Shown here in pieces: positions 1 to 9,395 of a stretch of 64,000 nucleotides of DNA. The stretch comes from DATHZQ01 sp965216945 (GTDB lineage Bacteria > Actinomycetota > Acidimicrobiia > Spongiisociales > UBA5794). The notes under the pieces were generated by a model. It saw only the letters and a program-made list of their open reading frames with translations, made no database searches and was not told the DNA's origin. The position numbers were made by a program, and so were the translations under genes. The stretch covers positions 2,790,001 through 2,854,000 of the forward strand of contig CBDCGU010000003.1 in the NCBI GenBank assembly GCA_965216945.1. Direction: 5' to 3'. Position 1 is the first letter of the stretch; each line of letters opens with the position of its first letter.

Positions 1-1442
1 CGTACGGGATAGACCTCGGGGTCGAGTATCCCCGTTCCTCGGTCGACGACTTGCTCGCTGCAGCCGAAGCCGCCATGCCGGATTGGGCGGCGGCGACTCC
101 ACAACAGCGTGCCGGAGTGTGTCTCGAGATCCTCGACCGGCTGGCGAAGGCGAGCTTCGAGATGGCGCACGCCGTCATGCACACCACGGGTCAGGCATTT
201 CTCATGGCCTTCCAGGCCGGCGGGCCCCACGCTCTCGACCGCGGTCTCGAGGCCGTGGCCTACGCCTACGCCGAGATGACCAGGTTGCCCCTCGCGATGC
301 GGTGGGAGAAGCCACAGGGCAAGCGGGACCCCCTGGTGATCGACAAGACGTGGCGCATCAAGCCCCGCGGCATCGCCGTGACGATTGGTGTCTCCACGTT
401 CCCGACGTGGAACGGCTATCCGGGGATCTTCGCCAGCCTCGTCACCGGCAACCCCGTTGTGGTCAAGCCCCACCCCGGGACCATCCTGCCACTGGCGATC
501 TTCGTCGAGACGGCGCGGGCCGTTCTCGACGAGGCCGGATTCGATCCCAACCTCGTGACTCTGCTCGCCGACACTCCCGATGCGCCCATCGCCAAGGATC
601 TGGTCCTGGACCGGCGGGTTCGGCTCGTCGACTACACCGGCGGCTCCACCTTTGGCTCGTGGCTCGAGGAGAACGTCTCGCATGCGCAGGTGTTCACCGA
701 GAAGGCAGGGGTCAACTCGGTCGTCATCGATTCCGCCGAGGATCTCAAGGGCGTGTTTCGCAACCTCTCGGTCTCCATGACGATGTACTCGGGTCAGATG
801 TGCACCACCCCGCAGAATGTGTACGTCCCGCGGGACGGCATCACGGTGGGCGACGGGCATGTGTCGTTCGACGAGGTGGCCGGCGGCCTCGCCGCAGCGA
901 TCGCCGGGCTGCTCTCCGACGATCAGCGCGCCGGAGACATTCTCGGGGCCATCAAGGGCGAGGCGACGCTGGAGCGGTTGGAGGCGGCCGCAGCCGATGG
1001 CGAGATGCTCCTCGAGCCGCGGGAGGTGAAGAACACCACGTTCCCGAACGCGGTCGTGCGGACACCGCTGATCGTGAAGGTCGACAGCTCCGATCGTGCC
1101 GCATACATGCGAGAGATGTTCGGACCGGTGGCCTACGTCATCGCCACCGACGGGACCGCCGACAGCCTGGCCCTGGCCACCGAGTCGGCCCAGCAGCACG
1201 GTGCCATCACCTGGCTGGTCTACGCCACCGACGAGGAGGTGATGCAAGCCGCCGAGGACGCCGCGGTCGACGCCGGTGTTTCGGTGGCGTTCAACCTCAC
1301 CGGTGGCCTGTTCGTCAATCAATCGGCGGCGTTCAGCGACTTCCACGTGACCGGGGCCAATCCGGCGGGCAACGCCAGCCTGACCGATCCGGCGTTCGTC
1401 GCCGGCAGGTTCCGCATCGTCGGGGTGCGCAAGCCTGCATGA
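1..1442 (+). CDS. paaN: PaaN-like aldehyde dehydrogenase (5' end outside window)
   Basis: The reading frame is open from base 3, so the N-terminus lies outside the window; about 479 codons plus stop are visible. The protein has an aldehyde-dehydrogenase layout: a cofactor-binding stretch with VVVKPHPGTILP, then the catalytic-cysteine region SGQMCTTPQN, and a C-terminal FNLTGGLFVNQSAAF segment. The SGQMCTT form and overall pattern are those I know from PaaN, an aldehyde dehydrogenase-like protein of phenylacetate catabolism that oxidises the ring-opened CoA aldehyde in related enzymes. An acyl-CoA synthetase follows 126 bases downstream, which suits aromatic-acid or fatty-acid catabolism. It could instead be another coenzyme A-linked aldehyde dehydrogenase. 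The family call is firm; the exact substrate is inference. Confidence 0.75.
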   Translation, partial: YGIDLGVEYPRSSVDDLLAAAEAAMPDWAAATPQQRAGVCLEILDRLAKASFEMAHAVMHTTGQAFLMAFQAGGPHALDRGLEAVAYAYAEMTRLPLAMRWEKPQGKRDPLVIDKTWRIKPRGIAVTIGVSTFPTWNGYPGIFASLVTGNPVVVKPHPGTILPLAIFVETARAVLDEAGFDPNLVTLLADTPDAPIAKDLVLDRRVRLVDYTGGSTFGSWLEENVSHAQVFTEKAGVNSVVIDSAEDLKGVFRNLSVSMTMYSGQMCTTPQNVYVPRDGITVGDGHVSFDEVAGGLAAAIAGLLSDDQRAGDILGAIKGEATLERLEAAAADGEMLLEPREVKNTTFPNAVVRTPLIVKVDSSDRAAYMREMFGPVAYVIATDGTADSLALATESAQQHGAITWLVYATDEEVMQAAEDAAVDAGVSVAFNLTGGLFVNQSAAFSDFHVTGANPAGNASLTDPAFVAGRFRIVGVRKPA

Positions 1443-1568
1443 TGCGGACGGTGTCACCATGGCCCGCATAGCGGAACGCCGTTCCGGACTCATGGCAACT
1501 GGCGTGCGCGATCTCTATGGTGGCGGCGCCCGCCACATCAGTCGTGATGGCCACGGAAGGGAGAGCCC

Positions 1569-3440
1569 ATGACGGCGACGATGGACCGCCCTGGGGCGCC
1601 GGAGCTCGGCGCCGGGACCCCGACTGTTGCAAGCCGGGTCCGCGATTGGGCGCTCGCACGCCCCGATGCGGTTGCGATGCGCGAGAAAGACTTCGGAATC
1701 TGGCAGGAGATCACGTGGGCCGTGTTCTGGGACCAAGTGGTGACTGCCGCCCACGGTCTCCTGGCGCTCGGCGTCGATGTCGGAGACGTCGTTTCGATTC
1801 ACTCCGAAGACCGGCCCGAGTGGGTGATCCTGGACATCGCCACCGTAGCGATTCGTGGCATCACTACAGGCATGTATCCCACCAATCCGACCGCCGAGGT
1901 CGAGTACCTGGTCAACGACTCGGGCGCAGTGGTTCACTTCGCCGAGGATCAGGAGCAGGTCGACAAAGTGGTGGAGCTGCCCGTCGAGCGCTTTCCCACG
2001 GTGCGCAAGATCCTCTACGTCGAACCTCGTGGCGTGCGCTCCTACGACGACGATCGGCTGATGTTCTGGGACGAGTTCATGGCACTCGGCGCCCGCCACA
2101 GGCAAGAACACGAAGGTGAGGTCGAACGTCGCATGGCGGAAGCGACGGACGAGGACGTGATGACGCTCGTCTACACCTCGGGCACAACCGGCCCACCCAA
2201 GGGCGCCATGCTCACCAACAAGAACGCCAACTTCGCCATGGACCTCGTGATCAACGTCGACGGCCGGCTGCCGGGCAATGTCAAGCCGGGACCGGAGGAC
2301 CAGATCCTGACGTATCTGCCGCTGTGCCACGTGGCCGAGCGGATCTTCTCCACATGGACGATGGCGTCGTCGGGAACCGTGCTCAACTTCGCCGAGTCGA
2401 TCGAGACGGTGCAGCTCAACCTGCGCGAGATCCAGCCCACGTTGTTCTTTGCAGTCCCCCGCATCTGGGAGAAGATCCACGCCACCGTGCTCATCCGGCT
2501 GCAGGATGCGACCTGGTTCAAGCGGCGGATCACGAAGCTTGGCCTGCGACTGGCCAACTACATCGGCAAGGAGCGCATCGCCAACGGGGGCAACCACACG
2601 TTGGGAAGCCGCCTGGCGTACGCCATCGGCAACCCGCTGCTCTTCCGGGCGCTGAAAGAGCGCATTGGATTGCGGCGCTGCCGGTGGGCCGGGTCGGGCG
2701 CTGCCGCCATCGCCCCCGAAGTCCTCGAGTTCTTCATGGGGCTCGGGCTCCACGTGGCCGAGCTGTACGGCATGACCGAGAACGTGGCTGTGGCCACCGT
2801 GAACTTCGTCGGTCGCATCAAGCTGGGCACCGTCGGCGAGCCGTACCCCCACATCGGGTTCCGCATCGACGAGCAGACCGGTGAGATCCAAACCAAGCAC
2901 GATGGCGTGTTCAAGGGTTACTGGAACAAGCCCGAGCAGACGGCAGAGACGTTCACCGATGACGGCTGGTTGAAGACTGGCGACGTGGGTGAGTGGGTCG
3001 ACGGCACGCATGTGAAGATCGTCGACCGCATCAAGCACATCATCATCACCTCCGGTGGCAAGAACATCTCACCGTCGGAGATCGAGAACAGTCTCAAGGC
3101 CTCGCCGTACGTCAAGGAGGCGATGGTGATCGGCGATGGTCGCAAGTACGTCACTGCCCTCATCGGAATCGAGCTCGACACGGTCGGCAACTGGGCGCTG
3201 CGCAAGGGCATCCCCTATACGACCTATCGCGATCTCTCCGAGAAGCCGGAAGTGATCGAGCTCATTCAGGGCGTCGTGAACGAGACGAACGAGAAGTTCT
3301 CCCGTGTCGAGCAGATCAAGAAGTTCCGCATGATCCCCAAGGAGCTCGACCACGAAGACGGCGAGCTGACCGCAACCCAGAAGCTCAAGCGAAGCGCCAT
3401 GAAAGACATGTTCGCCGAACTAGTGGAGAGTATGTACTAG
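1569..3440 (+). CDS. AMP-forming long-chain acyl-CoA synthetase
   Basis: This 623-residue ANL-superfamily ligase activates a carboxylic acid as acyl-AMP and transfers it to CoA. The P-loop YTSGTTGPPKG lies at residues 202-212. The adenine-binding segment ELYGMTEN follows near 398, then TGDVGEW, and DRIKHIIITSGGKNISPSEI near 484-503 with the hinge and conserved GGKNISP. Length and motifs fit the long-chain FadD15-type group rather than short-chain enzymes. The ATG is preceded by the Shine-Dalgarno-like aagggag. A three-unit tandem repeat separates it from livH, and the same strand carries a full Liv-type uptake system, so the ligase may activate an imported acid. Substrate is not determined by the sequence. 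Confidence 0.9.
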   Translation: MTATMDRPGAPELGAGTPTVASRVRDWALARPDAVAMREKDFGIWQEITWAVFWDQVVTAAHGLLALGVDVGDVVSIHSEDRPEWVILDIATVAIRGITTGMYPTNPTAEVEYLVNDSGAVVHFAEDQEQVDKVVELPVERFPTVRKILYVEPRGVRSYDDDRLMFWDEFMALGARHRQEHEGEVERRMAEATDEDVMTLVYTSGTTGPPKGAMLTNKNANFAMDLVINVDGRLPGNVKPGPEDQILTYLPLCHVAERIFSTWTMASSGTVLNFAESIETVQLNLREIQPTLFFAVPRIWEKIHATVLIRLQDATWFKRRITKLGLRLANYIGKERIANGGNHTLGSRLAYAIGNPLLFRALKERIGLRRCRWAGSGAAAIAPEVLEFFMGLGLHVAELYGMTENVAVATVNFVGRIKLGTVGEPYPHIGFRIDEQTGEIQTKHDGVFKGYWNKPEQTAETFTDDGWLKTGDVGEWVDGTHVKIVDRIKHIIITSGGKNISPSEIENSLKASPYVKEAMVIGDGRKYVTALIGIELDTVGNWALRKGIPYTTYRDLSEKPEVIELIQGVVNETNEKFSRVEQIKKFRMIPKELDHEDGELTATQKLKRSAMKDMFAELVESMY

Positions 3441-3738
3441 TGCAGCGCGCGAGCGCAGCGAGCGCACGTTGGAGCGGACCGTCGAGCCCGGGCAGGGCTC
3501 GAAAGGTCCGCGACGGTCGGCCGGAGGCCGACTTCTTCCGGGTGCAGGCCGGAGCGCAGCGGAGGCACGTTGGAGCGCCTCGTCGAGCCCGGGCAGGGCT
3601 CGTAAGAGGTGCGACCGTCGGCCGGAAGCCGACTGTTTTCCCGGTGCAGCGTGCGAGCGTAGCGGAGGCACGTTGGAGCGCTTCGTCGAGTCCGGGTAGG
3701 GCTCGAGAGGTCTGCGACGGTCGGCCGGAGGCCGCGGC
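3441..3738. repeat. three-unit 102-bp tandem repeat with hairpins
   Basis: Three imperfect direct copies start at 3441, 3543 and 3645, an exact period of 102 bases, filling the whole gap between the acyl-CoA synthetase stop and the livH start. Each unit starts TGCAG, contains a shared GGAGCG core, and holds two palindromic stems: CGAGCCC...GGGCTCG and GTCGGCC...GGCCGAC. Substitutions between copies are scattered. No convincing gene is seen on either strand. The units could fold in RNA between the two genes or be a BIME-like repeat; function unknown. Confidence 0.9.
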
Positions 3739-4725
3739 TTGAGCGGTCTCGTCGTCATCGCACAATCCGCTGGAGCGTCGGGTTTCGATACGTTCCTCAC
3801 CAAGCTCGTCGACGGGTTGGCGCTCGGTGCGATCTACGCCCTGCTTGCGGTTGGATTCGTCATCATCTTCAAGGCGACTCAGGTGCTGTCGTTTGCCCAC
3901 GGCGCCATCGCTGCGGCGGGTGCCTATCTGGTCGCCTATACGGCAACCGTGCTCAACATTCCCGGCCGGTGGATTCCCGATGCGCCGGTCGCCCTGCAAT
4001 GGGCGATCTCCGTGCTCGCCGGCATGCTGCTCGGGGCGCTCGTTGGCATCGTGATCGAGCGGATCTTCATTCGACCGATGATCGGCGAGCCACTGTTTTC
4101 GATCGCGATGATCACCATCGGCCTCGACATCGTGTTGCGCACCATCCTCGACGACCTACTCGGCCAGGGTGGCAATCTCTCGGTGGGTTCACCGTTCGAG
4201 ATCACGAGCGTGTCCAACTTCGACGGCATCATCGTGCCACATTCCTACGTGGCCTCGATCGCCGTTGCGGTGGTGGTCGTCGGGACCATGGCGTACTTCT
4301 TCAGAACTCGTCTCGGCATAGCGATGCGCGCCACCGCCTTCGATCAGGAAGCCGCCATGGCACAGGGCATCTCAGCCGGCAGGATTTTCGCCATCGCTTG
4401 GGGGATCGGTGCGGCCCTGGCGGCGCTCGGCGGCGTGTTCGCTTCCATCCCGCCCCGCGGGTTCGGCGTCAACAGCACGACGGCATTCGTGGCGTTTCGC
4501 GCTTTCCCGGCCATCATCGTCGGCGGGCTCGACTCGATCGTCGGTTCTGTGGTTGGTGGCCTGCTCATCGGGGTGATCGAGGTGATGGCCGGCCACTACC
4601 TGGCCAGCTTCACCGACACGCTCGGTATCGGCTTCAACACGATCGTCGGGTATCTCGTGATGATGCTCGTCCTCCTGGTGCGGCCGTACGGCCTCTTCGG
4701 CACGGAGGAGATCCGACGAGTATGA
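3739..4725 (+). CDS. livH: Liv-type ABC transporter permease, LivH-like
   Basis: A 328-residue inner-membrane permease of the branched-chain amino acid (HAAT) transporter family. It has about eight hydrophobic segments, including LVDGLALGAIYALLAVGF and FKATQVLSFAHGAIAAAGAY, typical of LivH. The only usable start is TTG at 3739, immediately after the tandem repeat; the frame is closed upstream at 3697-3699. Its stop overlaps the livM start by four bases (ATGA at 4722-4725), so the two permeases are translationally coupled. It should pair with LivM to form the membrane channel. Ligand may be branched-chain amino acids, but transporters of this family also take aromatic acids, amides and urea. 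Confidence 0.92.
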   Translation: MSGLVVIAQSAGASGFDTFLTKLVDGLALGAIYALLAVGFVIIFKATQVLSFAHGAIAAAGAYLVAYTATVLNIPGRWIPDAPVALQWAISVLAGMLLGALVGIVIERIFIRPMIGEPLFSIAMITIGLDIVLRTILDDLLGQGGNLSVGSPFEITSVSNFDGIIVPHSYVASIAVAVVVVGTMAYFFRTRLGIAMRATAFDQEAAMAQGISAGRIFAIAWGIGAALAALGGVFASIPPRGFGVNSTTAFVAFRAFPAIIVGGLDSIVGSVVGGLLIGVIEVMAGHYLASFTDTLGIGFNTIVGYLVMMLVLLVRPYGLFGTEEIRRV

Positions 4726-5954
4726 GAGGTCGGCCACTCCTGTATGCCTCGTATGAGGCCGAACAGCGGATCTTCCCGACGGCGACCCAGCGCGTGCTCG
4801 GCGGGTTGTTGCTGCTCTTCCTGGTGTCGATTCCGTTCCGGGTCGTGCCCGGCTTCCAGTTCCTCGGCGATCCGGGTTGGTTGCGGATCCTGGACGAGGC
4901 ATTCATCCTGCTCATCGCCGCACTGGGGCTGAACATCCTCACCGGCGTTGCCGGTCAGATCTCCCTCGGTCATGCCTTCTTCATGGGAGTGGGTGCGTAC
5001 ACCACGGTGGTGCTTGGTGGCGAAAGCACCGAAGCGGTCTGGGGGCTGGGCCTGCCGATGTGGATCTCTGTCGTCGTAGGTGGCATCGTCGCGGCAGTCG
5101 TTGGAATCATCGTCGCCCCGACCGCGGTGCGGGTGCGCGGTCTGTACCTGGCATTCGTGACCCTGGGACTCGTCTTCATCGGCCAGCATCTCTTCCGTAA
5201 CTGGAACTCCGTCACCGGTGTGCCCGAGCTCGGTCGCGATTTCGCACCCTTCGAGCTGGCCCTGTGGTCGACGGACGGGCCCAAACTCGACTTCAGCATG
5301 GACGGCGATTGGTTCGGCGTCTTCCTCAGTCGCGAAGGCAAGGCCTATATCTTCTTGCTCATCGTTGCGGTGGCGTTCCTCGGTCTGGCAAAGAACCTGG
5401 CCCGCACCCGCATCGGGCGCTCGTTTGCCGCCATCCGGGACCGCGACATCGCCGCAGAGGTGATGGGGGTGAGCGAGGTCAAGGGAAAGACGCAGGCGTT
5501 CGCCATCTCGTCGTTCTACGCCGGAGTCTCGGGGGGCCTGCTCGGAATCTTCCTCGGCGGCGTACAGCCCGAAGCGTGGAACCTGTTGCTCTCGGTCGAG
5601 TTCGTGGCGATCGTCCTCATCGGAGGTGCCGGCACCGTCGCCGGGGTGGTGCTGGGCACGTTCTTCGTCGTCACTCTGCCGAGAATCGTGGAGAACTCGA
5701 CGGCGTTCATGGCGGACCAGATCGCCGAAGGTGGATTCTTCGCCCCCATCGCCGACCTGATCATCGCCACCGAGCCCGCCGACTTCGGCTTAGTGTCACT
5801 GGAGGCGCAGGGACCTGGCTTGAGCGTTTTCCAGATGAACAACGTGATCTACGGTTTGCTGATCATCGCATTTCTGATCTTCGAGCCCCTTGGTCTCTAC
5901 GGGGTTTGGATCCGCATCCGCAACTATTGGAAGGGCTGGCCATTCACCTACTGA
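4722..5954 (+). CDS. livM: Liv-type ABC transporter permease, LivM-like
   Basis: A 410-residue second permease of the system. The start ATG at 4722 overlaps the livH stop; the frame is open further upstream but that part is antisense-like shadow of livH. Typical LivM features are LNILTGVAGQISLGHAFFMG near residue 75 and the cytoplasmic coupling region GRSFAAIRDRDIAAEVMGV near 230, which contacts the ATPases. A loop of about 50 residues between SVTGVPELG and EGKAYIF and an insert near ENSTAFMADQIAEGG make it somewhat longer than many homologues. It is followed after 70 bases by the binding-protein gene. Confidence 0.92.
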   Translation: MRGRPLLYASYEAEQRIFPTATQRVLGGLLLLFLVSIPFRVVPGFQFLGDPGWLRILDEAFILLIAALGLNILTGVAGQISLGHAFFMGVGAYTTVVLGGESTEAVWGLGLPMWISVVVGGIVAAVVGIIVAPTAVRVRGLYLAFVTLGLVFIGQHLFRNWNSVTGVPELGRDFAPFELALWSTDGPKLDFSMDGDWFGVFLSREGKAYIFLLIVAVAFLGLAKNLARTRIGRSFAAIRDRDIAAEVMGVSEVKGKTQAFAISSFYAGVSGGLLGIFLGGVQPEAWNLLLSVEFVAIVLIGGAGTVAGVVLGTFFVVTLPRIVENSTAFMADQIAEGGFFAPIADLIIATEPADFGLVSLEAQGPGLSVFQMNNVIYGLLIIAFLIFEPLGLYGVWIRIRNYWKGWPFTY

Positions 5955-6024
5955 GGTCTGCAGAGTTCCCCGCTTCGGCGTCCCGCCGGGACGGGGACAT
6001 CAATGAAAGAGAAAGGAAGGGCAC

Positions 6025-7506
6025 ATGTCCCTGAGACGCAAGTTGCTGATCTTGGGATTCGTGTTCGCTCTCATCGCTGCCGCATGTGGCGGAGATGACG
6101 ACGACACCGGCACGGAGACCACGACAGCGCCTGATGAGACGGCTGCTCCGGAGACGACTACGACGGCCGCCACCGAAGACACAACAGCCGAGACCACGAC
6201 GACGGTCGGTGAGCCCGCGGCTGAGATCGCCACGGACATCGGTGTCACCGACACCGAGATCCGTATCGGTCTCCTTGCCGACCTCACCGGCGTGTTCTCT
6301 GGTCTCACCGTCGACATCGTCGACGCCCAGCTCGCATACTGGGAGAACGTGGTCAACGCCAACGGAGGCATCGCGGGTCGGATGGTTGTCCCGGTCGTCG
6401 AAGACACGACGTACAACGTGGACCAGCACCAGGAGAAGTACACCAAGATCGTCGACGACGTGGTGGCATTCTCCAACTCGACCGGTTCGCCGCACACGGC
6501 CGAGATCCTCGACGATCTCGCCAGCGACAACGTGCTGGCGATCCCGCTCTCGTGGTACTCGGGTTGGGCCGACCCCAACTTCGACGGTGGTCTCACCTTC
6601 GAGCAGGGCACCAACTACTGCCTCGAGGGCATGAACATGACCCAGTGGCTGAGCGAGAAGCACGAGGCCGACACCGGTGAGAAGCCAACCCTCGCCATCG
6701 TCACCCGCCCCGGCGACTACGGGCAGGATGCGGCTGCGGGCGTCAAGTACGCCGCCGAGCAGCTCGGTGTCGAGGTCGTGTGGGACGGCGAAGGTGCGAT
6801 CGTGCGCGACTCGGGCGGCAACTTCGACCCGACGTCGATCGTCACGTCCATCCTGCAGAACCAGCCGGACTGGGTGTGGGTCACCAGCGCTCCGAGCGAG
6901 CTCGCACCGATCATGGGTGGCGTGATCTCCCAGGGCTTCACACCCCAGTGGACCGGCTCTGTGCCGAGCTACGACTTCCGTTTGCTGGACACCGAGCTCG
7001 CCCCGGCGCTGACGGCCTATTACTGGCAGACCGGCTACTACGTGCCGTGGGGTACCGACGTGCCGGGCATGGCGGACATCACCAACGTGCTCACCGAGGT
7101 CTATCCGGACCGCCGGCCCTCCGATGCGTTCATCATCGGCTGGACGGAGGCACGCCAGATGGAGCAGATCCTGCGGCAGGCTGCAGCCAACGGTGACTTG
7201 ACGCGGGCCGGTGTGATCGAGGCCGCCAACACCATCGAGAGCATTCAGCTCGACGGTGCAGGCCCCGATCTCAACTACCGCGGCACGCCCAACGACTACG
7301 TCATCCGCGAGATCGACATCTTCAAGCCCAACGCCGAGGCCTACGTGGCGGCGGGTGGTGCCGATCAAACGCTGTCGACCGCCCCTGAGGGTGGGACGAC
7401 GGGTTCCGACCTCGTCGAGAAGTCGTATACCGGCAGCCTGGTTGCCGGGTTCGATTTCACGGGAGCATGCTGGACCCAGGAGGCAGGCAGCACCATCGGA
7501 GGCTGA
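6025..7506 (+). CDS. livK: Liv-type substrate-binding lipoprotein
   Basis: A 493-residue extracytoplasmic solute-binding protein (Peripla_BP_6 type I fold). A lipoprotein signal ends in IAAAC with the lipidated Cys at residue 21, followed by a Thr/Glu-rich spacer rich in ETTTA and ATEDTT units to about residue 65. The folded part starts ITDTEIRIGLLADLTG-like (VTDTEIRIGLLADLTG) and includes the domain-crossing ADPNFDGG and QNQPDWVWVTSAPSE regions. A good ribosome-binding site, aaaggaagg, precedes the ATG. It is encoded between permease and ATPase genes and followed by a strong hairpin, which often lets the binding protein be made in excess. The ligand cannot be read from the sequence. Confidence 0.9.
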   Translation: MSLRRKLLILGFVFALIAAACGGDDDDTGTETTTAPDETAAPETTTTAATEDTTAETTTTVGEPAAEIATDIGVTDTEIRIGLLADLTGVFSGLTVDIVDAQLAYWENVVNANGGIAGRMVVPVVEDTTYNVDQHQEKYTKIVDDVVAFSNSTGSPHTAEILDDLASDNVLAIPLSWYSGWADPNFDGGLTFEQGTNYCLEGMNMTQWLSEKHEADTGEKPTLAIVTRPGDYGQDAAAGVKYAAEQLGVEVVWDGEGAIVRDSGGNFDPTSIVTSILQNQPDWVWVTSAPSELAPIMGGVISQGFTPQWTGSVPSYDFRLLDTELAPALTAYYWQTGYYVPWGTDVPGMADITNVLTEVYPDRRPSDAFIIGWTEARQMEQILRQAAANGDLTRAGVIEAANTIESIQLDGAGPDLNYRGTPNDYVIREIDIFKPNAEAYVAAGGADQTLSTAPEGGTTGSDLVEKSYTGSLVAGFDFTGACWTQEAGSTIGG

Positions 7507-7517
7507 AACAGGTGAGT

Positions 7518-7543
7518 GTTGGGGGTGGGTGTCCACCCCCAAC
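7518..7543 (+). terminator. hairpin after livK
   Basis: A perfect 11-bp stem, GTTGGGGGTGG paired with CCACCCCCAAC, closes a four-base GTGT loop. It starts 12 bases after the livK stop. There is no clean T-run after it, so partial termination or 3'-end protection of the livK message is as likely as full termination. Confidence 0.6.
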
Positions 7544-7648
7544 GCGTAGTCTTTCACCCGCAGCCCGTCGCCGGCCGAGCCGGGTGCGGGCTGCTGGAGA
7601 CGGATTGCGCCACAATCACAACGAACGAGGGACAGACGAAAGAACGCG

Positions 7649-8434
7649 ATGCTGGAAGTAGCCAACCTCGAAGTCGTGTACAACGACGTGGTGCTGGTGT
7701 TGCGTGGGATCTCACTCGAGGTGCCAGACGGCAAGATCGTCGCACTGCTCGGCGCCAACGGCGCGGGGAAGACGACGACGATCCGAGCGATCACCGGGTT
7801 GCTCGACGTCCACGAAGGCGACATCACCAAAGGCCACGTGCGGTGGCAGGGTGAGGACATCCACGACAATCTCCCGTCGTCGATCGTACGGGCCGGCATC
7901 ACCCAGGTGATGGAAGGCCGCCGGATCTTCGCCGAGATGACGGTCGACGAGAATCTCCGCACGGGTGGCTACACCAACAGGGCCGCGGCCAACGCCGCGC
8001 TCGACCGTGTGATGACGCTCTTCCCCGTCCTCGCCGAACGGCGCAAGTCGACGGCGGGCTATCTGTCCGGGGGTGAGCAGCAGATGCTCGCCATCGGCCG
8101 AGCCCTGATGGCCGATCCACAGCTGCTGATCCTCGATGAGCCGTCGCTCGGTCTGGCACCGATGCTCGTGCAACAGATCCGCGACATCATCGTGGAGATC
8201 AACAAGCAGGGAACGTCGGTGCTGTTGATCGAACAGAATGCGAACATGGCGCTTTCGATCGCCGACTTCGGCTACATCATGGAAACGGGCAAAGTGGTCA
8301 TGGATGGCGACCCGCAGAAGCTGCTCAAGGACGAGGACGTCCAGGAGTTCTATCTCGGCCTCCACGCCGAGGGTGATCGAAAGAGCTTCCGGGACGTGAA
8401 GCACTACAAGCGCAGGAAGCGATGGCTGTCATGA
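7649..8434 (+). CDS. livF: Liv-type ABC transporter ATPase, LivF-like
   Basis: A 261-residue ATPase. Walker A is GANGAGKTT near residues 34-42, the signature is LSGGEQQM near 137, and Walker B is LLILDEPS. The QVMEGRRIFAEMTVDENL segment is typical of LivF rather than LivG. It has a slightly extended C-terminus, GDRKSFRDVKHYKRRKRW, a basic tail I do not recognise from standard LivF. The order livF before livG is reversed relative to the common LivGF order. It should form the nucleotide-binding heterodimer with LivG. Confidence 0.92.
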   Translation: MLEVANLEVVYNDVVLVLRGISLEVPDGKIVALLGANGAGKTTTIRAITGLLDVHEGDITKGHVRWQGEDIHDNLPSSIVRAGITQVMEGRRIFAEMTVDENLRTGGYTNRAAANAALDRVMTLFPVLAERRKSTAGYLSGGEQQMLAIGRALMADPQLLILDEPSLGLAPMLVQQIRDIIVEINKQGTSVLLIEQNANMALSIADFGYIMETGKVVMDGDPQKLLKDEDVQEFYLGLHAEGDRKSFRDVKHYKRRKRWLS

Positions 8435-8456
8435 TGTCGGCCGTTTCAGCCGAAGC

Positions 8457-8488
8457 ACGCGGAGCTTCCCCCACAGACTCCCCCTTCT
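8457..8488 (+). repeat. partial copy of dispersed GGAGCTTCCCCC repeat
   Basis: The livF-livG gap holds CGCGGAGCTTCCCCC followed by AGACTCCCCC, matching the core of the intergenic repeat found complete at 13361-13462. Only the loop, one arm and the following C-run remain, so this is a degenerate or truncated member. Confidence 0.6.
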
Positions 8489-8510
8489 GTTGTTCTGTTG
8501 GGGGGCCCGC

Positions 8511-9332
8511 ATGAGTCATCTGGTCGAGTTCCGGGGGGTCTCGCTTTCGTTCAAGGGAGTGAAGGCGCTCACGGATGTGAGCTTCCACGTGGACGACGGC
8601 GAGCTGTTCGCCATCATCGGCCCGAACGGAGCGGGCAAGACCTCGACGTTCAACTGTCTGAACGGCGTGTACAAACCGCAGGAAGGCGACATCCTGTGGG
8701 AGGGCGAGAGCATCCTGGGAATGAAACCCCACAAGGTCGCCGAGCTCGGGATCGCCCGGACGTTCCAGAACATCGAGCTCTTCGCCCACATGACCGTGAT
8801 CGAGAACCTCCTCCTCGGCCGCCACGTGCGCACCGACGTCGGTTGGCTCTCCGGCAGCTTCTGGTTCGGCAAGGCCAAGGGCGAGGAGATCGACAACCGG
8901 GCCAAGGTCGAGGACATCATCGACTTGCTGGAGATCGAGAGCTGGCGCAAGTATCCCGTGGCGCTGCTGCCCTACGGCATCCAGAAGCGAGTCGAGCTGG
9001 GCCGTGCGCTGGCAATGGAGCCCCGGCTGTTGTTGCTCGACGAGCCCGTCGCCGGCATGAATCTGGAGGAGACCGAGGACATGGCGCGGTTCATCCTGGA
9101 CATCCGGGAGGAGCTGGGGATCGCCATGATCCTGGTCGAGCACGACATGGGGCTGGTCATGGACATCGCCGACCGGGTGATGGTGCTCGACTTCGGTACC
9201 CCCATCGCCACGGGACTCCCCGCCGAGATCCAGCGTCATCCCGAGGTGATTCGCGCCTACCTGGGCGAGGAGTTCGAGAGCGCCGACCTCCAACACGCCG
9301 AAGAGGTGGTCGAGTCGAGTCGAGACGTGTAG
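8511..9332 (+). CDS. livG: Liv-type ABC transporter ATPase, LivG-like
   Basis: A 273-residue ATPase starting at ATG 8511, which follows a G-rich stretch; a TTG 21 bases upstream is in frame but would encode an odd leader. Walker A is GPNGAGKTS near residue 36. The signature is the LivG form LLPYGIQKRVELGRALA instead of LSGGQ, and Walker B is LLLLDEPVAGMN. ARTFQNIELFAHMTVIENL is characteristic. It completes the HMKFG set. The C-terminus has an acidic tail after YLGEEFE. Confidence 0.92.
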   Translation: MSHLVEFRGVSLSFKGVKALTDVSFHVDDGELFAIIGPNGAGKTSTFNCLNGVYKPQEGDILWEGESILGMKPHKVAELGIARTFQNIELFAHMTVIENLLLGRHVRTDVGWLSGSFWFGKAKGEEIDNRAKVEDIIDLLEIESWRKYPVALLPYGIQKRVELGRALAMEPRLLLLDEPVAGMNLEETEDMARFILDIREELGIAMILVEHDMGLVMDIADRVMVLDFGTPIATGLPAEIQRHPEVIRAYLGEEFESADLQHAEEVVESSRDV

Positions 9333-9395
9333 TCGTCCCAGCGTCGCTCCGAACGCGCGATGATGGCAGCACGATGAGGGAAGAAGGGTTCGGCG

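Noticed and set aside
83..1471. Long Arg/Gly-rich open frames over clear genes
   Set aside because: In high-GC DNA antisense and shifted frames stay open; composition is Arg-rich and they overlap well-supported genes.
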